A stretch of 64,000 nt of DNA from Isochrysis galbana (taxonomy: Eukaryota; Haptophyta; Isochrysidales; Isochrysidaceae): NCBI GenBank assembly GCA_018136815.1, contig CM030938.1, positions 1,896,202 through 1,960,201 of the forward strand. The letters run 5' to 3'. The notes beneath the pieces are model-generated. The model was not told the origin of the DNA, made no database searches, and saw only the letters and a list, made by a program, of their open reading frames with translations. Made by a program: the position numbers and the translations under genes. Below are positions 43,161-54,800 of this stretch, piece by piece. Every line of letters begins with the position of its first letter. Within the stretch, counting starts at the first letter, position 1.

Positions 43161-44564
43161 TCTCTCTGCTCGCGACGACTGCTCGATCTTAGCTTCCTCA
43201 CATAAAAAGTAAAGAACAGTAGAGACTGCCGCCTTGATGGACATGCCCCATTTCTATTGGTGAAAAAAAATCGGCCTGTTGACATTCGGAGGTGGCTGCC
43301 ACTGGAGAAAAGGTGCCCCTGTGCCCCTAGCCCCTAGGCATGCTGTGCGCCGACATGTGCTTTTCTTTTCTGATTGATGCACATGGTGACTCACAATGAC
43401 ATTTTACATGCGCATGCGCACGGCACCAGGAGCCTCATGGACAGGCCCCAACGTTGGAGGCGGTGCCGGAGGCACAAACACCACTCTACCACTCTCAAGG
43501 CCCACAACCAGGGTATCATTGTCCACTGAAACAGGACTCTTGCGCCACTTCATGAAGGACTCAATCACCATCAACACGCTGGCGAAGGCGGGGCTGGAAA
43601 ACCAAGGCTTCGTCTTTCTTCAAGGTAACCAAGAGCGTACCGAGGTGTAGGCCTAGGTAGAAAAATGCAGCATATGCAATTGCATATTTGGGTAGATTTG
43701 TCAGATCTGCATATGTCGACACTTTTTTGCATATTTTCTGCATATTTGGGTAGAAGTGGAGCGGGCGGAGAGAGGGGAGCCCCCCCTGGTATTGGGAGAG
43801 AGGGGATTCCCCCCCTCTTGGTATTGAACATCATCCCCCCGTTGCCGGGCGTCTCGTGCCCCTACATGTGAAAAACAGAAAACCTGTTTTTCTGTGAAGA
43901 CCAAAAACAGTGTTTTTCACCGTTTTTCTGAGCCTGGGCCCTAAGCCTGGGGCCAGCTGCGCCAGCGCGCCGGTGTGTCTGCAACTCGCAGCTCGCAATG
44001 CTCGCTCGCTGCTCGCTAGGTACATGTGTGTACATGGATGATATGGTTATGGTTATGGCTATGGCAAGTGCGGACGCCTCTATCTACCCCTCCCCCCCCC
44101 CCGCCCACCCCCCGCGCGCAAAATTTTACGATATCATTTTCTAACGTAAACACCATTTTCTAACGTAAACACTGGCGGCCTGTTTTTCGGGCTGTTTTCG
44201 GCTGTTTTTCTGTACAACCCAAAAACAGCTGTTTTTACTAGCCTGGCGACAGGCCTCCCAGTCAAGGGCTAGCATGAGGCCGGGTTCGCCCGTTTCTTCT
44301 AGGTAGGCCCGCGTGAGCTGTAGTAAGTGTGTGGCTTCGCCGATTAGCCTCTTAGAGGGTGCAACTCGAGGTTCCTTTTTTTTGTCACACCCCTCCCGTC
44401 TATTTAGGTATATAATTCCTACTGACCCCTAACTTAACCCCCATGGAGCACCCCGACCCGTAACTTGGACAAAGGCGACGGCCGTCGTCCGCCCTTACCC
44501 AACGAGCACAGATGGCGACGTCTTGGACAAGACTTCACACGGTTTGCACGCCATTTGCTTCAAA
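43161..44564. other. Intergenic with short repeats
   Basis: Contains 'gcatatttgggtaga' twice (43680 and 43740), 'tggtattg' blocks next to C-runs (43785 and 43820), multiple 'ctgtttttc' repeats (43880-44240) resembling 27480-27500, and a 20-bp direct repeat 'cattttctaacgtaaacac' at 44135 and 44153. No gene recognised. Confidence 0.55.
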
Positions 44565-45266
44565 TCAAAAGACAAGCGATTCCCCGGGAGTCTGCAGGAT
44601 GCATTTCGCCCCAGTCACCGCCACTCCGCCTGCAACCTTGTGAATGAGCTGCCGCATGCGCGTGAGCATGACTTGAGAGATCGCAGCGTCGTCATAACTC
44701 GCCAAGGAGGTGCGGTTCACAAGGTGGATGTCAACGGTGTAGAGCTCCTGATTTCCGGCTCGCTGGAGGCTCTCGGCCGCGCTCTTGGTTGCCGCGGACC
44801 ACGACCGTGCAAAGTCGTACTTCCAGTCTCCCAACAAGAGCTGCCGGGGGTGCTGGATGCAAAAGGCCGCGGTGGTGACCACCTCCTCCAACTCATGGGT
44901 GCTTACGGGATCGTCGCACGTCAAGGACACCTTGAATGCGAGGCCATCGGGGCTGTCCGTGAAGAAGACAACTTGTCGAAGGGTCTTTTGCACGCTGCGT
45001 TCGATGCTGAGGATGTGCGTATCATCAAAAGTGGTGCGCGTGCGGACTCGGTCCGTGCCTGATTGCTGCCAGAAGGCGTCGTGGCGGCTCACGAGGACGG
45101 GTGCGTTGCCAAAGACTTCGAGGCAAAGCCGGTCATGCACGCGCCTGTCCACGTTGTCGACAAACTGGCCCTCCTGGATGAAGCCGAGGCGCATCTCGAG
45201 TTTGGTGCACGGGAGTACTCGGAAGTGCCGCACAAGTGCCACAGCGTTGCCAAGCGCAGAGTCCAT
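44565..45266 (-). CDS. Cet1-like (tunnel-fold) mRNA 5'-triphosphatase candidate
   Basis: A 233-residue single-exon frame. It follows the strand order of Cet1/CYTH RNA triphosphatases, the first enzyme of cap synthesis in fungi and many protists: 'KLEMRLGFIQEGQFVDNVDR' (22-41) resembles the first tunnel strand and its loop; 'DRVRTRTTF' (72-80) the Arg strand; 'GLAFKVSLTCDDPV' (108-121) the 'DxRxSLxxExPV' strand; 'RQLLLGDWKYDFARSW' (141-156) the strand before the conserved Asp; and 'LYTVDIHL' (175-182) the last strand. In the last strand the usual paired Glu residues are not both present, and the RxKxR strand is weak, so the protein is divergent or the assignment is wrong. It lies 3.2 kb from the CMTR1-like gene on the same strand. 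Confidence 0.42.
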   Translation of the reverse strand: MDSALGNAVALVRHFRVLPCTKLEMRLGFIQEGQFVDNVDRRVHDRLCLEVFGNAPVLVSRHDAFWQQSGTDRVRTRTTFDDTHILSIERSVQKTLRQVVFFTDSPDGLAFKVSLTCDDPVSTHELEEVVTTAAFCIQHPRQLLLGDWKYDFARSWSAATKSAAESLQRAGNQELYTVDIHLVNRTSLASYDDAAISQVMLTRMRQLIHKVAGGVAVTGAKCILQTPGESLVF

Positions 45267-46236
45267 GACTCGCTATGCCGTAGAGGGCGTGGAAGGACGA
45301 GGAGCAGGGCGAGTAGGCCGGGAGAGGCAGGTTAGGGCGGGTCCAGTGCGATAGGCGAGGCGAAGGCTGAGCGGGGCGTGGAGAAGGTGAGCGGGGCGTG
45401 GAGAAGGTGAGCGGGACGTGGGGGTCTGGACGGCGAGAACGAGTCGGAGGTGACGCGGAAGAATACCGAGTGGGGGCAATCGCCTCACCCCCACCACCGC
45501 GTACTCTTTTATAAATTGCAAAATTTAATAGTCTACACATACCACCTTTGCTTCCACATGACAACCCCTCCCCCCTCGCTTCCCCCGCGGGAATCCCTCG
45601 CCCCTTCTTCACGCGGCGTGTGGGATTTGCGTACAGGGTGCGCGATAAAGAGGGCGTGCGAGTGCTCAAGGCGCAGCCGTGTCGGTCCCAGTGGGGTTGC
45701 CAGCCTCCTTGCCGCGCGCGCGGTGCCTTCTGGTGTGCAGTGAGAAGGGCAAGAAGCCAGAGTTGGTTGAGAGAGTTTGTTGAGGTTCAAGACTGATTGT
45801 TTTTACGTCTCTAGAGTGCCAAGTGGCGATTGTCGGCTATAAACCCCGTCACGAAACACAAACGAACCCATTTCCCCTGTCACGTTTGTGTTTGTGGGTG
45901 CGTGTGTGTCGCAAGGGAGTTTACTCAAAATTGCACATTGGCCCCAAGTTTTGAGCAATCCTCTTGTCTGACGCCCCCGTCGCCCACTTGACACTGCACT
46001 CCGACACCCACACTGCACGCGCCCACGCGCTCAAGCTTGGCGATGCGGAGTTTGAGAGGCGGCGCACTTGAGGCCACACACACCGCCAACAGGCGAGCGA
46101 TGCAAGCGCGCAAGTGGCCGCTCAGGCGCTCAAGTGGCCGCTCAGGCGCTCAAGCATCGGAGACGCGCGATTGCCACACCTTCTTGTGGTACGCGGCGAA
46201 TGCGGCGATCCAGCGATCAAAACTGTGGTCCGCAGG
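45267..46236. other. Intergenic; short minisatellite
   Basis: 45365-45425 holds three copies of 'ggtgagcggg(g/a)cgtgg' with 'agaa'. 46105-46145 holds 'gtggccgctcaggcgctcaa' in tandem. No gene recognised; 45800-45900 has an inverted match 'cacaaacg/cgtttgtgtttgtg'. Confidence 0.5.
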
Positions 46237-46331
46237 TGCGCATCTTCCCAGTTGGAAATTTTTTTATTGTTGGGTAGTAGGGAGGTTTATTAGCACTCTG
46301 CCTCGCGCCGCACAAGTAGCGGGGAATTTAA
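46237..46331 (+). repeat. Older retroelement fragment, left part of the MITE target
   Basis: Reverse complement of 30120-30185: the fragment reads '..agcactctgcctcgcgccgcacaagtagcggggaatttaa', matching the complement of 'ttaaaattccccgctacgtg' and 'aggcagagtgct'. It continues on the other side of the MITE at 47093-47115, so the MITE interrupts it. Confidence 0.65.
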
Positions 46332-47100
46332 TAAGGCTGTGAATATAGTAGCTTGGTACTATATTACCAAGGCTACCAACCCCGCACTGGAGCTACTACT
46401 ATGTAACATAGTAGCACTCGAGCACTACTACTATGTAACATAGTAGCAGTTTTGGCCTACTACCAGTACTAAGGGTAGTAGCGGCGGTCGGCGGTCGGCG
46501 GAGCTCCGTCTCTGTCGTAGTCGTACGTAGATCGGCGGCATGTGTGTAATCTGCAGCACAAATTAGGTGTATATTTTTTACATACACATAGCGTGCGCTG
46601 GGCGCTGGTTACTATGAAAATGTCGATATGATTCTACACCACACAATCACACCATCACCATCACATCTCGTACATACACATAATTAATACACACTTAGAC
46701 ATTTTGAGATAGTCCTCGCTCCCACCGCCGCTCTCCCTCTCCCCTCTCCCTCGCCCTCGCCCTCGCCCTCTCCCTCTCCCTCGCCCTCGTCCTCGCCCAC
46801 TCCCTCTCCCTCTCTCTCGCTCCCCCTCTCGCTCCCCCTCTCCCCCGCGCTCACGCCACCCACCACCCACCACAGAGCCACTTAGCCACTTGCCACTTGC
46901 CAAAAGCCCCCCCCCGGTATACCTTTGTTTGGTACTATATTAACTACAGTACTATAGTACCAAAGAGCCCGAAATGCACTACTACTATGTAACATAGTAG
47001 CACCAGTGCGCTACTACTATGTAACATAGTAGCAATTTTCCACTACTAGGTTCGACTATAGTAGACCAAATCTCAACCTATTCACAGCCTTAGAATTTAA
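46324..47100. mobile_element. hAT-type MITE with 8-bp TSD
   Basis: Element 46332-47092 (761 bp). Termini are a perfect 14-bp inverted repeat, TAAGGCTGTGAATA ... TATTCACAGCCTTA, flanked by the direct repeat GAATTTAA at 46324-46331 and 47093-47100. An 8-bp TSD and a TAAGG-type terminus are hallmarks of hAT transposons. No transposase is encoded. Inside, four copies of the near-palindrome CTACTATGTAACATAGTAG lie in pairs toward each end (46396, 46428, 46982, 47014), likely subterminal transposase-binding sites. The middle (46730-46860) is a CTCGCCCTCTCC-type simple repeat. Confidence 0.85.
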
Positions 47101-48096
47101 AGAAGATTTTTTTTCAACGAGATATCGAAGCGCGATCCTGCCCGAATGAATCGAGTGACTAGCGTAAGAACACGTGTGTACTCCCACAAAGGTGAAGTAA
47201 GCTACAGGTGACAACGGAAGGTAGCTCGTTGGGAATGGGGAGAATGGAACGCTTCTGGTCTGCTGTGAATTAAGTACAAACTTAGTTGATGTGCGCGCAA
47301 TGCATGAGTGGCGAGCATCTTGCGGCGAGACTAATGTGCGGAGTGTGAGTGAGGGGGGGGGGGGGGACAATTTAGCACACATAAGTCAAAATTCACTGCA
47401 CAAAAATCTCACAAGGGAAATGTACTGCGGGCCGACGTCGTGATCTACCTACACCATGGAATCGCTAACACGGTGTACGTGGACATAAGACGCAAAAGAG
47501 GAGACAGTACAACGCACAGCGGCAAACGCTAGACAACAAACATTCAGCTTTTGTTATTTTTGCTGTCTCCGATCCGCCGCATGCCGTGGTCTTGGCCGCC
47601 CTCAGAATAAGCGCAACATCTGGTGGCAGCAACCATGTGCCTCTTGGCACGTGGCAACAAATGCGCAGGAGGAATCTTCCATCACCGTTCCCTCATCGCG
47701 GCGGCCTCCGCAAGCAACCAGCCGCGCCACGTAGTGGCGGTATACCGAAACATACACCCACGAGGGCGACAACCCACATAGGCAAGGCTAGCCAGGCTTT
47801 ATCTGGCTTTCCCCAACTCCTTCGAAACTTTCATTCAAGGCAGAGGGCGGCCGCGCTGCAACCTAGAATGCTCTTGGCAGTCCGGCAACCAGCGCCTTCA
47901 TCCTTGGCTCTGTAGGGCCTAGCCCTCTGTTCCCGGTCAGCACCAGAGAGCGTCCAGCCATTTGGTCGAGCCTAGTCGGGGCACCCAACTTGGTGTAGCC
48001 GGCTCCATTTCGGGAGGCCCTCCTCAAGGTCGGGCGAAATTGGCACCTTTGAGCATGCTGAACCTACGTCGTGTCAGCTGCCCGCACCCAGACCAG
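47101..48096. other. Intergenic; no gene recognised
   Basis: Retroelement remnant to about 47115, a G-run at 47353-47366, then unique sequence. The frame 47586-47915 shows no family features. Confidence 0.5.
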
Positions 48097-49064
48097 TCAC
48101 GGGCCGAGGCTAACGTTTTCAAGCCGAGCCATCATTTGCTCAGTCATCTCAAGCTTGGCCTCAGCACGTGCAGCCCTCGCCGATGCCTCCCGCACCTCTT
48201 GAAGGGCAGCCTCCAACTTGGCCTCCACCTTGGCCGTGCGCGCGCGCTCGGCCATCAACTGCTCTTGCAGTACGGCCGCGACGCCCACACCACTGCTACT
48301 TTGCGCGCCGACTGCGGACGCGCTGGCCCGCTTCGATGCAGCGGCTGTCTTCTTCTCATGGGCCATGGCGGCGGCGATCGCTTCAGCCATGGCGTCGGGA
48401 TCGACAAACGGCTCCCAGCGAACAGGCTTCGGCACCCGAGACGCATGCAAGTGCGCATCAGGGTCCATCTCACCAGAGTAGCGGCGGGCTTGTCGCACCC
48501 TGACACCTCCCTCCTCGAGAGGAGCTTCCATCTTCGTGTACTCTTCTCCGCCAAAGTACTGTGCGACGCCCTTGTAGCTTGGGGACTATAACACATGAAT
48601 TGCACGGGGGGGGCGACGGGGCAGTTGAGTGGAGGAGGAGCGGCCAACTGGAAGTGGCGCGTAACTCGGCCGGGTACTAGCAAAGGGATGGCGGGGTGTT
48701 CGCACGCCCCAATTTTGTCTGTCTGTTACTTCCAGCCCTCCCTCCCTGCTGCATCGTCTTTCCCTTTCTCACCCTTGTGCCCTCCCTCCCTCCCCCCCCT
48801 CTCCCCCGCCCTTTCTCGCTCCATTCAACCCGGCCCACCCCTACCTCTCTCCCTGCCACCCTCCCTCTCTCGTCCAATCCTCCCTTTCTTCCCCTCTCTG
48901 CCGCATCTCACCCTCTGGAGCCCGGTCATCTCATCGAACTCCTTCTGTGGCGGCTGCCCAGTGCGAGACTTGGCCTCGCGGCTGCGCTCCCCGCGCTCGT
49001 ACATCTCCTGTAGCTCGTCAGTGAGCGAGTGCTTCTGCTCGAGTGCCCTGCCGACCATCGCCAT
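48097..49064 (-). CDS. Two-exon coiled-coil protein, 213 aa
   Basis: Exon 1 is 49064-48912 (ATG GCG ATG GTC...), exon 2 is 48585-48097; the intron (326 nt) has GTGAGA and TTATAG borders and phase 0, giving '...DEMTGLQR|SPSYKGVAQYFGGEEY...'. In exon 2 the frame is stopped just upstream of the acceptor, which supports splicing. The protein begins with a polar helix ('TDELQEMYERGERSREAKSR'), has a compact middle ('SPSYKGVAQYFGGEEYTK', 'ARRYSGEMDPDAHLHASRV', 'RWEPFVDPDAM') and ends in an Ala/Glu/Lys coiled coil of about 60 residues. No enzyme motif is present. I do not recognise the family; an adaptor role is the most one can infer. Confidence 0.6.
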
Positions 49065-49890
49065 GGCTGAGAGAGGAAACGGTGGAAGGCCGGGGCGGGG
49101 GGGGCGAGGGGGGCGGGGGGGGGGCGAGTCTCCGAGGAGGGAGAGAGAGGAGAGAGTGGAGGATGGTTCCACCAGCGGGATATGCTGAGAACGTAAGAAA
49201 AGTGGGACAGTAAGAGGAGAGAGTAGTAGGGGGTGCAACGTGAGAGACTGTGTGATGTGTGTGTACGGTGGTTTGTTGTGGAGAGCGGCGGCGGCGGGGG
49301 GGGGGGGCGCCGAGAGAGGGAGCGACATAGGAGTGGCATACTTTACAAGTAGAGCGAGGGGGAAGGGAGGGGGTGATTTTTTATTCGCACAAGCCAGGGC
49401 TCTCTCTCTTCTTTCTATCCAGGTCCAGGTGTCATGTACAGTTAGAACTTACAGCGTCGTAGAGTCATAGGAGATCTGGTGATCTGGTTAGCAAGGCTTG
49501 TATTAGTTACTTTTAAGGTCCTTAAACGTAAGGCCTTACCCGCATAATGGGCTTACCGCCGGCCCGGGTAAGCCTTAGATTATGCCTGTCCCCACCATGG
49601 CCAAGCAAACCATATGCCTAGCCCCAGATACAGATACCAGATAAGGCCTTACTTGCACGATAAGCGATAAGGTAGGGCGGTCAAACAGTGTTTTTTATTA
49701 GGGGTGAAAAAATGACCATCTCAGAACTGAGGAAATTTGAGGATTTTTTTCGGGAGAAAGTTCCCAATACACCCAACTAGCACATATCCGGGGCCCATTA
49801 GGACCCGGACCCCCCCCTTGGGCCCCCACAACAAAACGTAATCGAAAACAGACAAAAGACGCTAAAATCGCAAAAGCTTGAAAAGCTCAG
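49065..49890. other. Intergenic; no gene recognised
   Basis: 49080-49130 is a GGGGCG-type tract just upstream of the coiled-coil gene. 'aaggccttac' and its variants occur four times between 49500 and 49670 ('ttaccc/cttacc' repeats). No gene. Confidence 0.5.
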
Positions 49891-50525
49891 CTTCGAACCG
49901 ATGCCGGGCGCGCTGCGTGCCCGTTTTCGACGATCCATCCGGATGGGGGACCCCACCAGATACCAAATACGCATAGCCCACCCGGATAGGTCACGCCAAT
50001 CGTGCAGGCCGCGCGCCGAACCCTCGTCGAAATCACCCATCCGCCGAGCCCATTGAACGTTGAGCCGTCGCCGAGGGAGGCCCGGAGAGCCCAACTTCGA
50101 ACCGATGCCGGGCGCGCTGCGTGCCCGTTTTCGACGATCCATCCGGATGGGGGACCCCACCAGATACCAAATACGCATAGCCCACCCGGATGGTCACGCC
50201 AATCGGGCAGGCCGCGCGCCGAACCCTCGTCGAAATCACCCATCCGCCGAGCCCATTGAACGTTGAGCCGTCGCCGAGGGAGGCCCGGAGAGCCCAACTT
50301 CGAACCGATGCCGGGCGCGCTGCGTGCCCGTTTTCGACGATCCATCCGGATGGGGGACCCCACCAGATACCAAATACGCATAGCCCACCCGGATAGGTCA
50401 CGCCAATCGGGCAGGCCGCGCGCCGAACCCTCGTCGAAATCACCCATCCGCCGAGCCCATTGAACGTTGAGCCAGCCGTCGCCGAGGGAGGCCCGGAGAG
50501 CCCAACTTCGAACCGATGCCGGGCG
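49891..50525. repeat. 204-bp satellite, about 3.1 copies
   Basis: Units start with CTTCGAACCGATGCCGGGCG at 49891, 50095, 50298 and 50505, giving periods of 204, 203 and 207 bp; copies are almost identical. The array ends abruptly 20 bases into the fourth unit. Because 204 is a multiple of three the frames through it stay open and look like repeat proteins, but they exist on both strands and are not credible genes. Confidence 0.92.
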
Positions 50526-51837
50526 GGCCGTGGGCTCCTAAGCCTCATGGCTCCTGCTCAGCACGCATAGTAGGACCATTCATAGTCTGCGCCCATCAAC
50601 TCGCTTGTGAAAGTGCATCCGTTGTTCGTTCGACGCGCGAGAGCGGGCGTCTCGGTACCCACAGCACCATTTGCCGTCGCAGACGGTGCGGGCGAGCACC
50701 ATCGACCACCTACCGCCGGGCGTGGTTAAGGCGCGCGCCCGTTCGCCACCCGCGCTTTGCACGATAGCGCAGAGCGACATCCCTCGTGGAAGTCGACTTC
50801 AAACACTGCCAGGGCCCCTCTCGCGGCTGACATCGATCTACGCCGGGATACTTACTCCTCCGCCAGCTTGAATTGAAGAGCCCACAGGCGCGCAGGTGCC
50901 ATGTGCGGCTTCACGGGCTGGGGCTGGACATATCTGAGGCCCCCAGCACCTCAAACCCGACGAGGCGATCGCTGGAATCCTAGACGGGGGGGGGGGGGGG
51001 GCGGAGTGGCAGAGGGGACCGCCAGAGAGCCCTTCTAGGGCTCCGCCAGCGGCCAACGTGAAAATCATACCGTGAATTGGAGCAAAGTACGATGAATTCG
51101 TGCTACTTTGCAAACTCCAATTTTTGAGGTGCCCCGCACCTCCCCCACCGTGAAAATCGGACCGTGAAACTCAGATTTTCGGACCCCAATTTTCTCTCGG
51201 GGTTCGTATGCGTAAGCCCTGAGACAAAAGTGTCGAGGGCTCTCCTCTCTCCCCCGCCCGTCGTCGCCCTTGGTCGAGCACCCCTCGGCGGTATTAATTA
51301 AAACTGGACCGCCCCCCGCCAAACTTTACAGACTAAAGTACTCTTCCCCACTGCCGTCCTTTTCTCCTCCCTCCTCCCTTCCTTCCCCCTCTCTCCCCCC
51401 TCCCCCCCGCCTCCCCCCGGCGCGGGCGGACGCCCTCCCCCCTCCCCCCTCTTCCCCCCTCCCTTCCCCCTTTCCTTCCCCACACTCTCCCCCCCCCCCG
51501 CCCCCTCCCCCCTCCCCCCTCCCCCCCCCCGCCCCCCCCCCGCCCGCCCTCGCCCTGCCACGCACCTCTTTCCCCCTTTCTTCCCTCCCCCCCCACCCCT
51601 CCCCTTGCCCCCTGCCCCAGCTTTTCCCTCCTCTTCTCCTCCCCTCTCCCCGTCCCACTCTCTTCTCCCGTCTCCTCCCCTTCCCCCCTCTCGCTCCCCC
51701 CATCCCCCCCCCCTACTCTCTCCCCCTCCCCCATTTCCCTCTCTCTCTCCTCCTGCGCGGTGCCGTGGGGGGCGAGGCGCGGCGCCCCCCACCCTCTCGC
51801 GGCCTCCCCCCCGACCCTCCCTCTCCCTCCCTCGTGC
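50526..51837. other. Intergenic; pyrimidine-rich promoter region
   Basis: 50526-51290 has no recognised gene; 'cgtgaaaatc' with 'accgtgaa' occurs twice near 51058-51075 and 51148-51168. 51350-51830 is an almost pure C/T stretch immediately upstream of the large repeat-protein gene. Confidence 0.55.
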
Positions 51838-54800
51838 ATGCCGCCGCCCGTCGCGCTGCTCCTCGAGGGGGGGGAGAGACTCACATCCTCCGCACTCTCC
51901 TCACTCGGATGGTACCGCCTCGACGCCAGGAAGGTGGGAGGCAGGCCCGTCTGGCGGCACGCTGTCCACTCGGACCGCTGGCTTGCTTTCGACGGCGAGG
52001 CGTGGCTCTGCCAGACGACGGACTGCCTGGGCCAGGCACGCGGGATGCTGCAGCTGCCAGACCCCAAATGTCTCTCCCCCGACCAGTCGCTCATGCCTTG
52101 GAAGTCGCCCAAGGAGTACTCGTCGACCGGGTGGACCGTGCAGCCCAGTCTCACGTGCGTTGCGAAGACCGACGCAGAGCTTGCTGCAGCAATGCGGCCG
52201 CCCGTCGCACTCCTCCTCTCTTGCTCGCGCGACCTGCCGCTCGATGTCGCCGTCGATTGTCTTGGCTGGTATCGTCTCAGTCTAAAGCCTCTGGGCGAGT
52301 GGACAGAACTGCCCGCCGACGCGCGCGAGAAGCACCCGAACCTCGCTGCCTCGCCGGTCTGGACGCACGTCGTGCATGAGGACCGGTGGATCTCGTGCTC
52401 GGACTCGGGCTGGTGGGCGCAGGAAAAGCGCAATTTGGGTACCAGCGTAGGCTGGCTCCAGCTCCCGTGTCTCTCCTCTCCAGCGCCGCCAGCCTCGTTC
52501 CAACAGTGGAAGATGTGGGACGGCAAGGCGTGGCTAACGCAGCCGCTCATCGAATGTAAAGCCAAGACAGAGGCGCAGCTCAAGCGCGCCTTGGCACCAC
52601 ACCCTGCCCTCCTTCTCGACTGTACCGAGACCCTTTCATCGCAGGCCGCGTCCGACCTTGGCTGGTGCGCCCCTCTACCTTGCACTGCGCGTACTTTGAC
52701 CCAGCGGCCCAGCCTGCCGCGGGTCGGTCTTGTGGAGGCACGGCGTTCGGACGCACTGCGCCCCCGCGCGCTAGGCACAATGACGGTGTGCCGCCTCGGC
52801 CCCTTGAGCCCATCCCCCTCCGGCTATTCTATAGGTATCGGTTGACCGACCGACGCGTGAGCGGTCGGCCAGTGTGGCGTCACGCCGTGCACTCGGACCG
52901 ATGGCTCGCCTTCGACGGAGCCAGGTGGCTATGCCAGCTCACAGATTGTAAGCAACCAGCCCGTCTGCCGTCCCTGCCGCCCTTGGGGCGGGCCCATGCT
53001 TTGAGAGCGACACCGCTAGAACCCCACGTCTCTTTCGTCACTGGTGACTGCGCGGCAAAGAGGCCGATCGGATGGACCATTACCACCCTCGCTCTGTACC
53101 GACCCTCTACCCCTTGATATTCGGCTACATACAACAGGTCTAGGGCAGTCCAAAGGCATGCTTCAGCTCATCGACGGCTCTTGTGTCTCGCCCGATGCCT
53201 CCAGACAGGCAAGCTCCACCCGCGCTACCGCGTGGGCAAAATCCACCGACGCTACCACGCGTCCGCCATAGAGTCCGGCACGCCGACACGCGGACGCACC
53301 CATGCCCCTGAGGCCCCCTTGCCCACGTCTGCCACTCACCCCAGTTCTGCCTGCTCGCGTCATCTCCAGATCTGGAAGGCATGGGATGGCAAGCGTTGGG
53401 ACGACCAGCCTGCCCTCCGCTGCACCGCACACACGGAGGCCGCCCTAGAGGTCGCGCGCACCCCTCCACCTGCGCTCCTTCTTGAGTGCTCCAAGACGCT
53501 CGGTCTTGACTCCACTGCCGCTTGCTTGGGTTGGTATCGGCTGACGCCGGATCCCCGGCCTAAGGAGGAGCGGGGAAGTGGTAGCGGCGGCGCCTCGAGT
53601 GCTGGTGCTGCGACCTCTTCCGACACCGAGACTTCTGAAGGGTCGTCGTCGAGTGGGAACAGCAACGGCGATGTCGCACGGCCGTTCTGGGTGCACACCG
53701 TGCACGAGGACCGTTGGATCGGCTTCGCCGATGCGTCATGGTGGTGCCAAGGGAAAGCCAATCTAGGCGATGCCAAGGGATGGCTCCACTTACCGTGTGT
53801 ATCTTGCTTCACCCCACCAGGGTCCAGGCAGGTAAGTTTGTTGCGGCGGTGTCTTGCCGGAATCTGCGTCGGGCCCGTCGCTTCCCTCGCATTCGGCGCG
53901 CATCACTCACTCCGGCCTTGCCTCTCTCAGGCGTGGCGGGTCTGGGATGGCAAGGCGTGGACCGCGCAGCCTTTAGTCCGCTGCCACGCCAGAACTGCTG
54001 CGGAGCTCGCCGCGGCGCTCACCCCACCGCTGGCCCTCCTCATCGAGGGAGGGCGCCGCCTGCATCCAGGCGCCTCCGCGTGCCTCGGATGGTACAACCT
54101 TGTCTCTGAAAACCCTGGCGACGGCAGCGGCAGCGTCGCACGGCGGATTAATCGTCGGCCCATCTGGAAGCACGCGACGCACCCCGATCGTTATATCGCC
54201 TTCGATGGGGTGGCGTGGCTCGCTCAGGAGAAGGTCAACCTAGGGAGGGCTGACGGCTGGCTGGAGCTCTTCGACGCCGGGTGCATCTCGCCCGACCTCT
54301 CTGCGCAGGTGCGGCCGCACGGAGTCTCGACCAAAGCATCTCCGAGTGCTCACACGAAGCACGCCGTGCTGAATCTGACCACAGCATTTCTCGGAGTGCT
54401 CACACGGAGCATGTTGCGTGCGTGTTACGCCGCTAGATACATACGAGCAACTGCGCGCTGCTTCGCCCCGCAATGCCCGCCTGACACCTTGACGTGCACC
54501 TTCACTATAGGTGTGGAACGCTAGCGATGGTAAGGACGGATGGCCTGCACAGCCAACCATTACTTGTCGCCGACCCACTGAGGCGGAGGTTGCGGCGGAG
54601 GCAGTAGCGGCGTCGCTTCTCGCAGAGGAGGAGGCGGCGTCGGCGCGCAACGCGCGCAAGAAAGCGGCCAAGAAAGCCAAGAAAGGTGCCAAGAAATCCG
54701 CTGCCGCGGCGGCGGCAGAGGCCGAGGCGGAGAGTGCAGAGGTGGCAGCGGCTGCCGCTGCCGCGGCGGCTGCGCGGGGGGCACGCGCTGGTGCCAAGGG

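Noticed and set aside
49887..50548. Repeat protein encoded by the 204-bp satellite
   Set aside because: Open frames occur on both strands, only because the period is a multiple of three and the GC content is high. No start context or family.
51333..52778. 481-codon minus-strand frame
   Set aside because: Antisense of the repeat-protein exon 1; composed of Glu/Gly/Arg from C/T-rich DNA.
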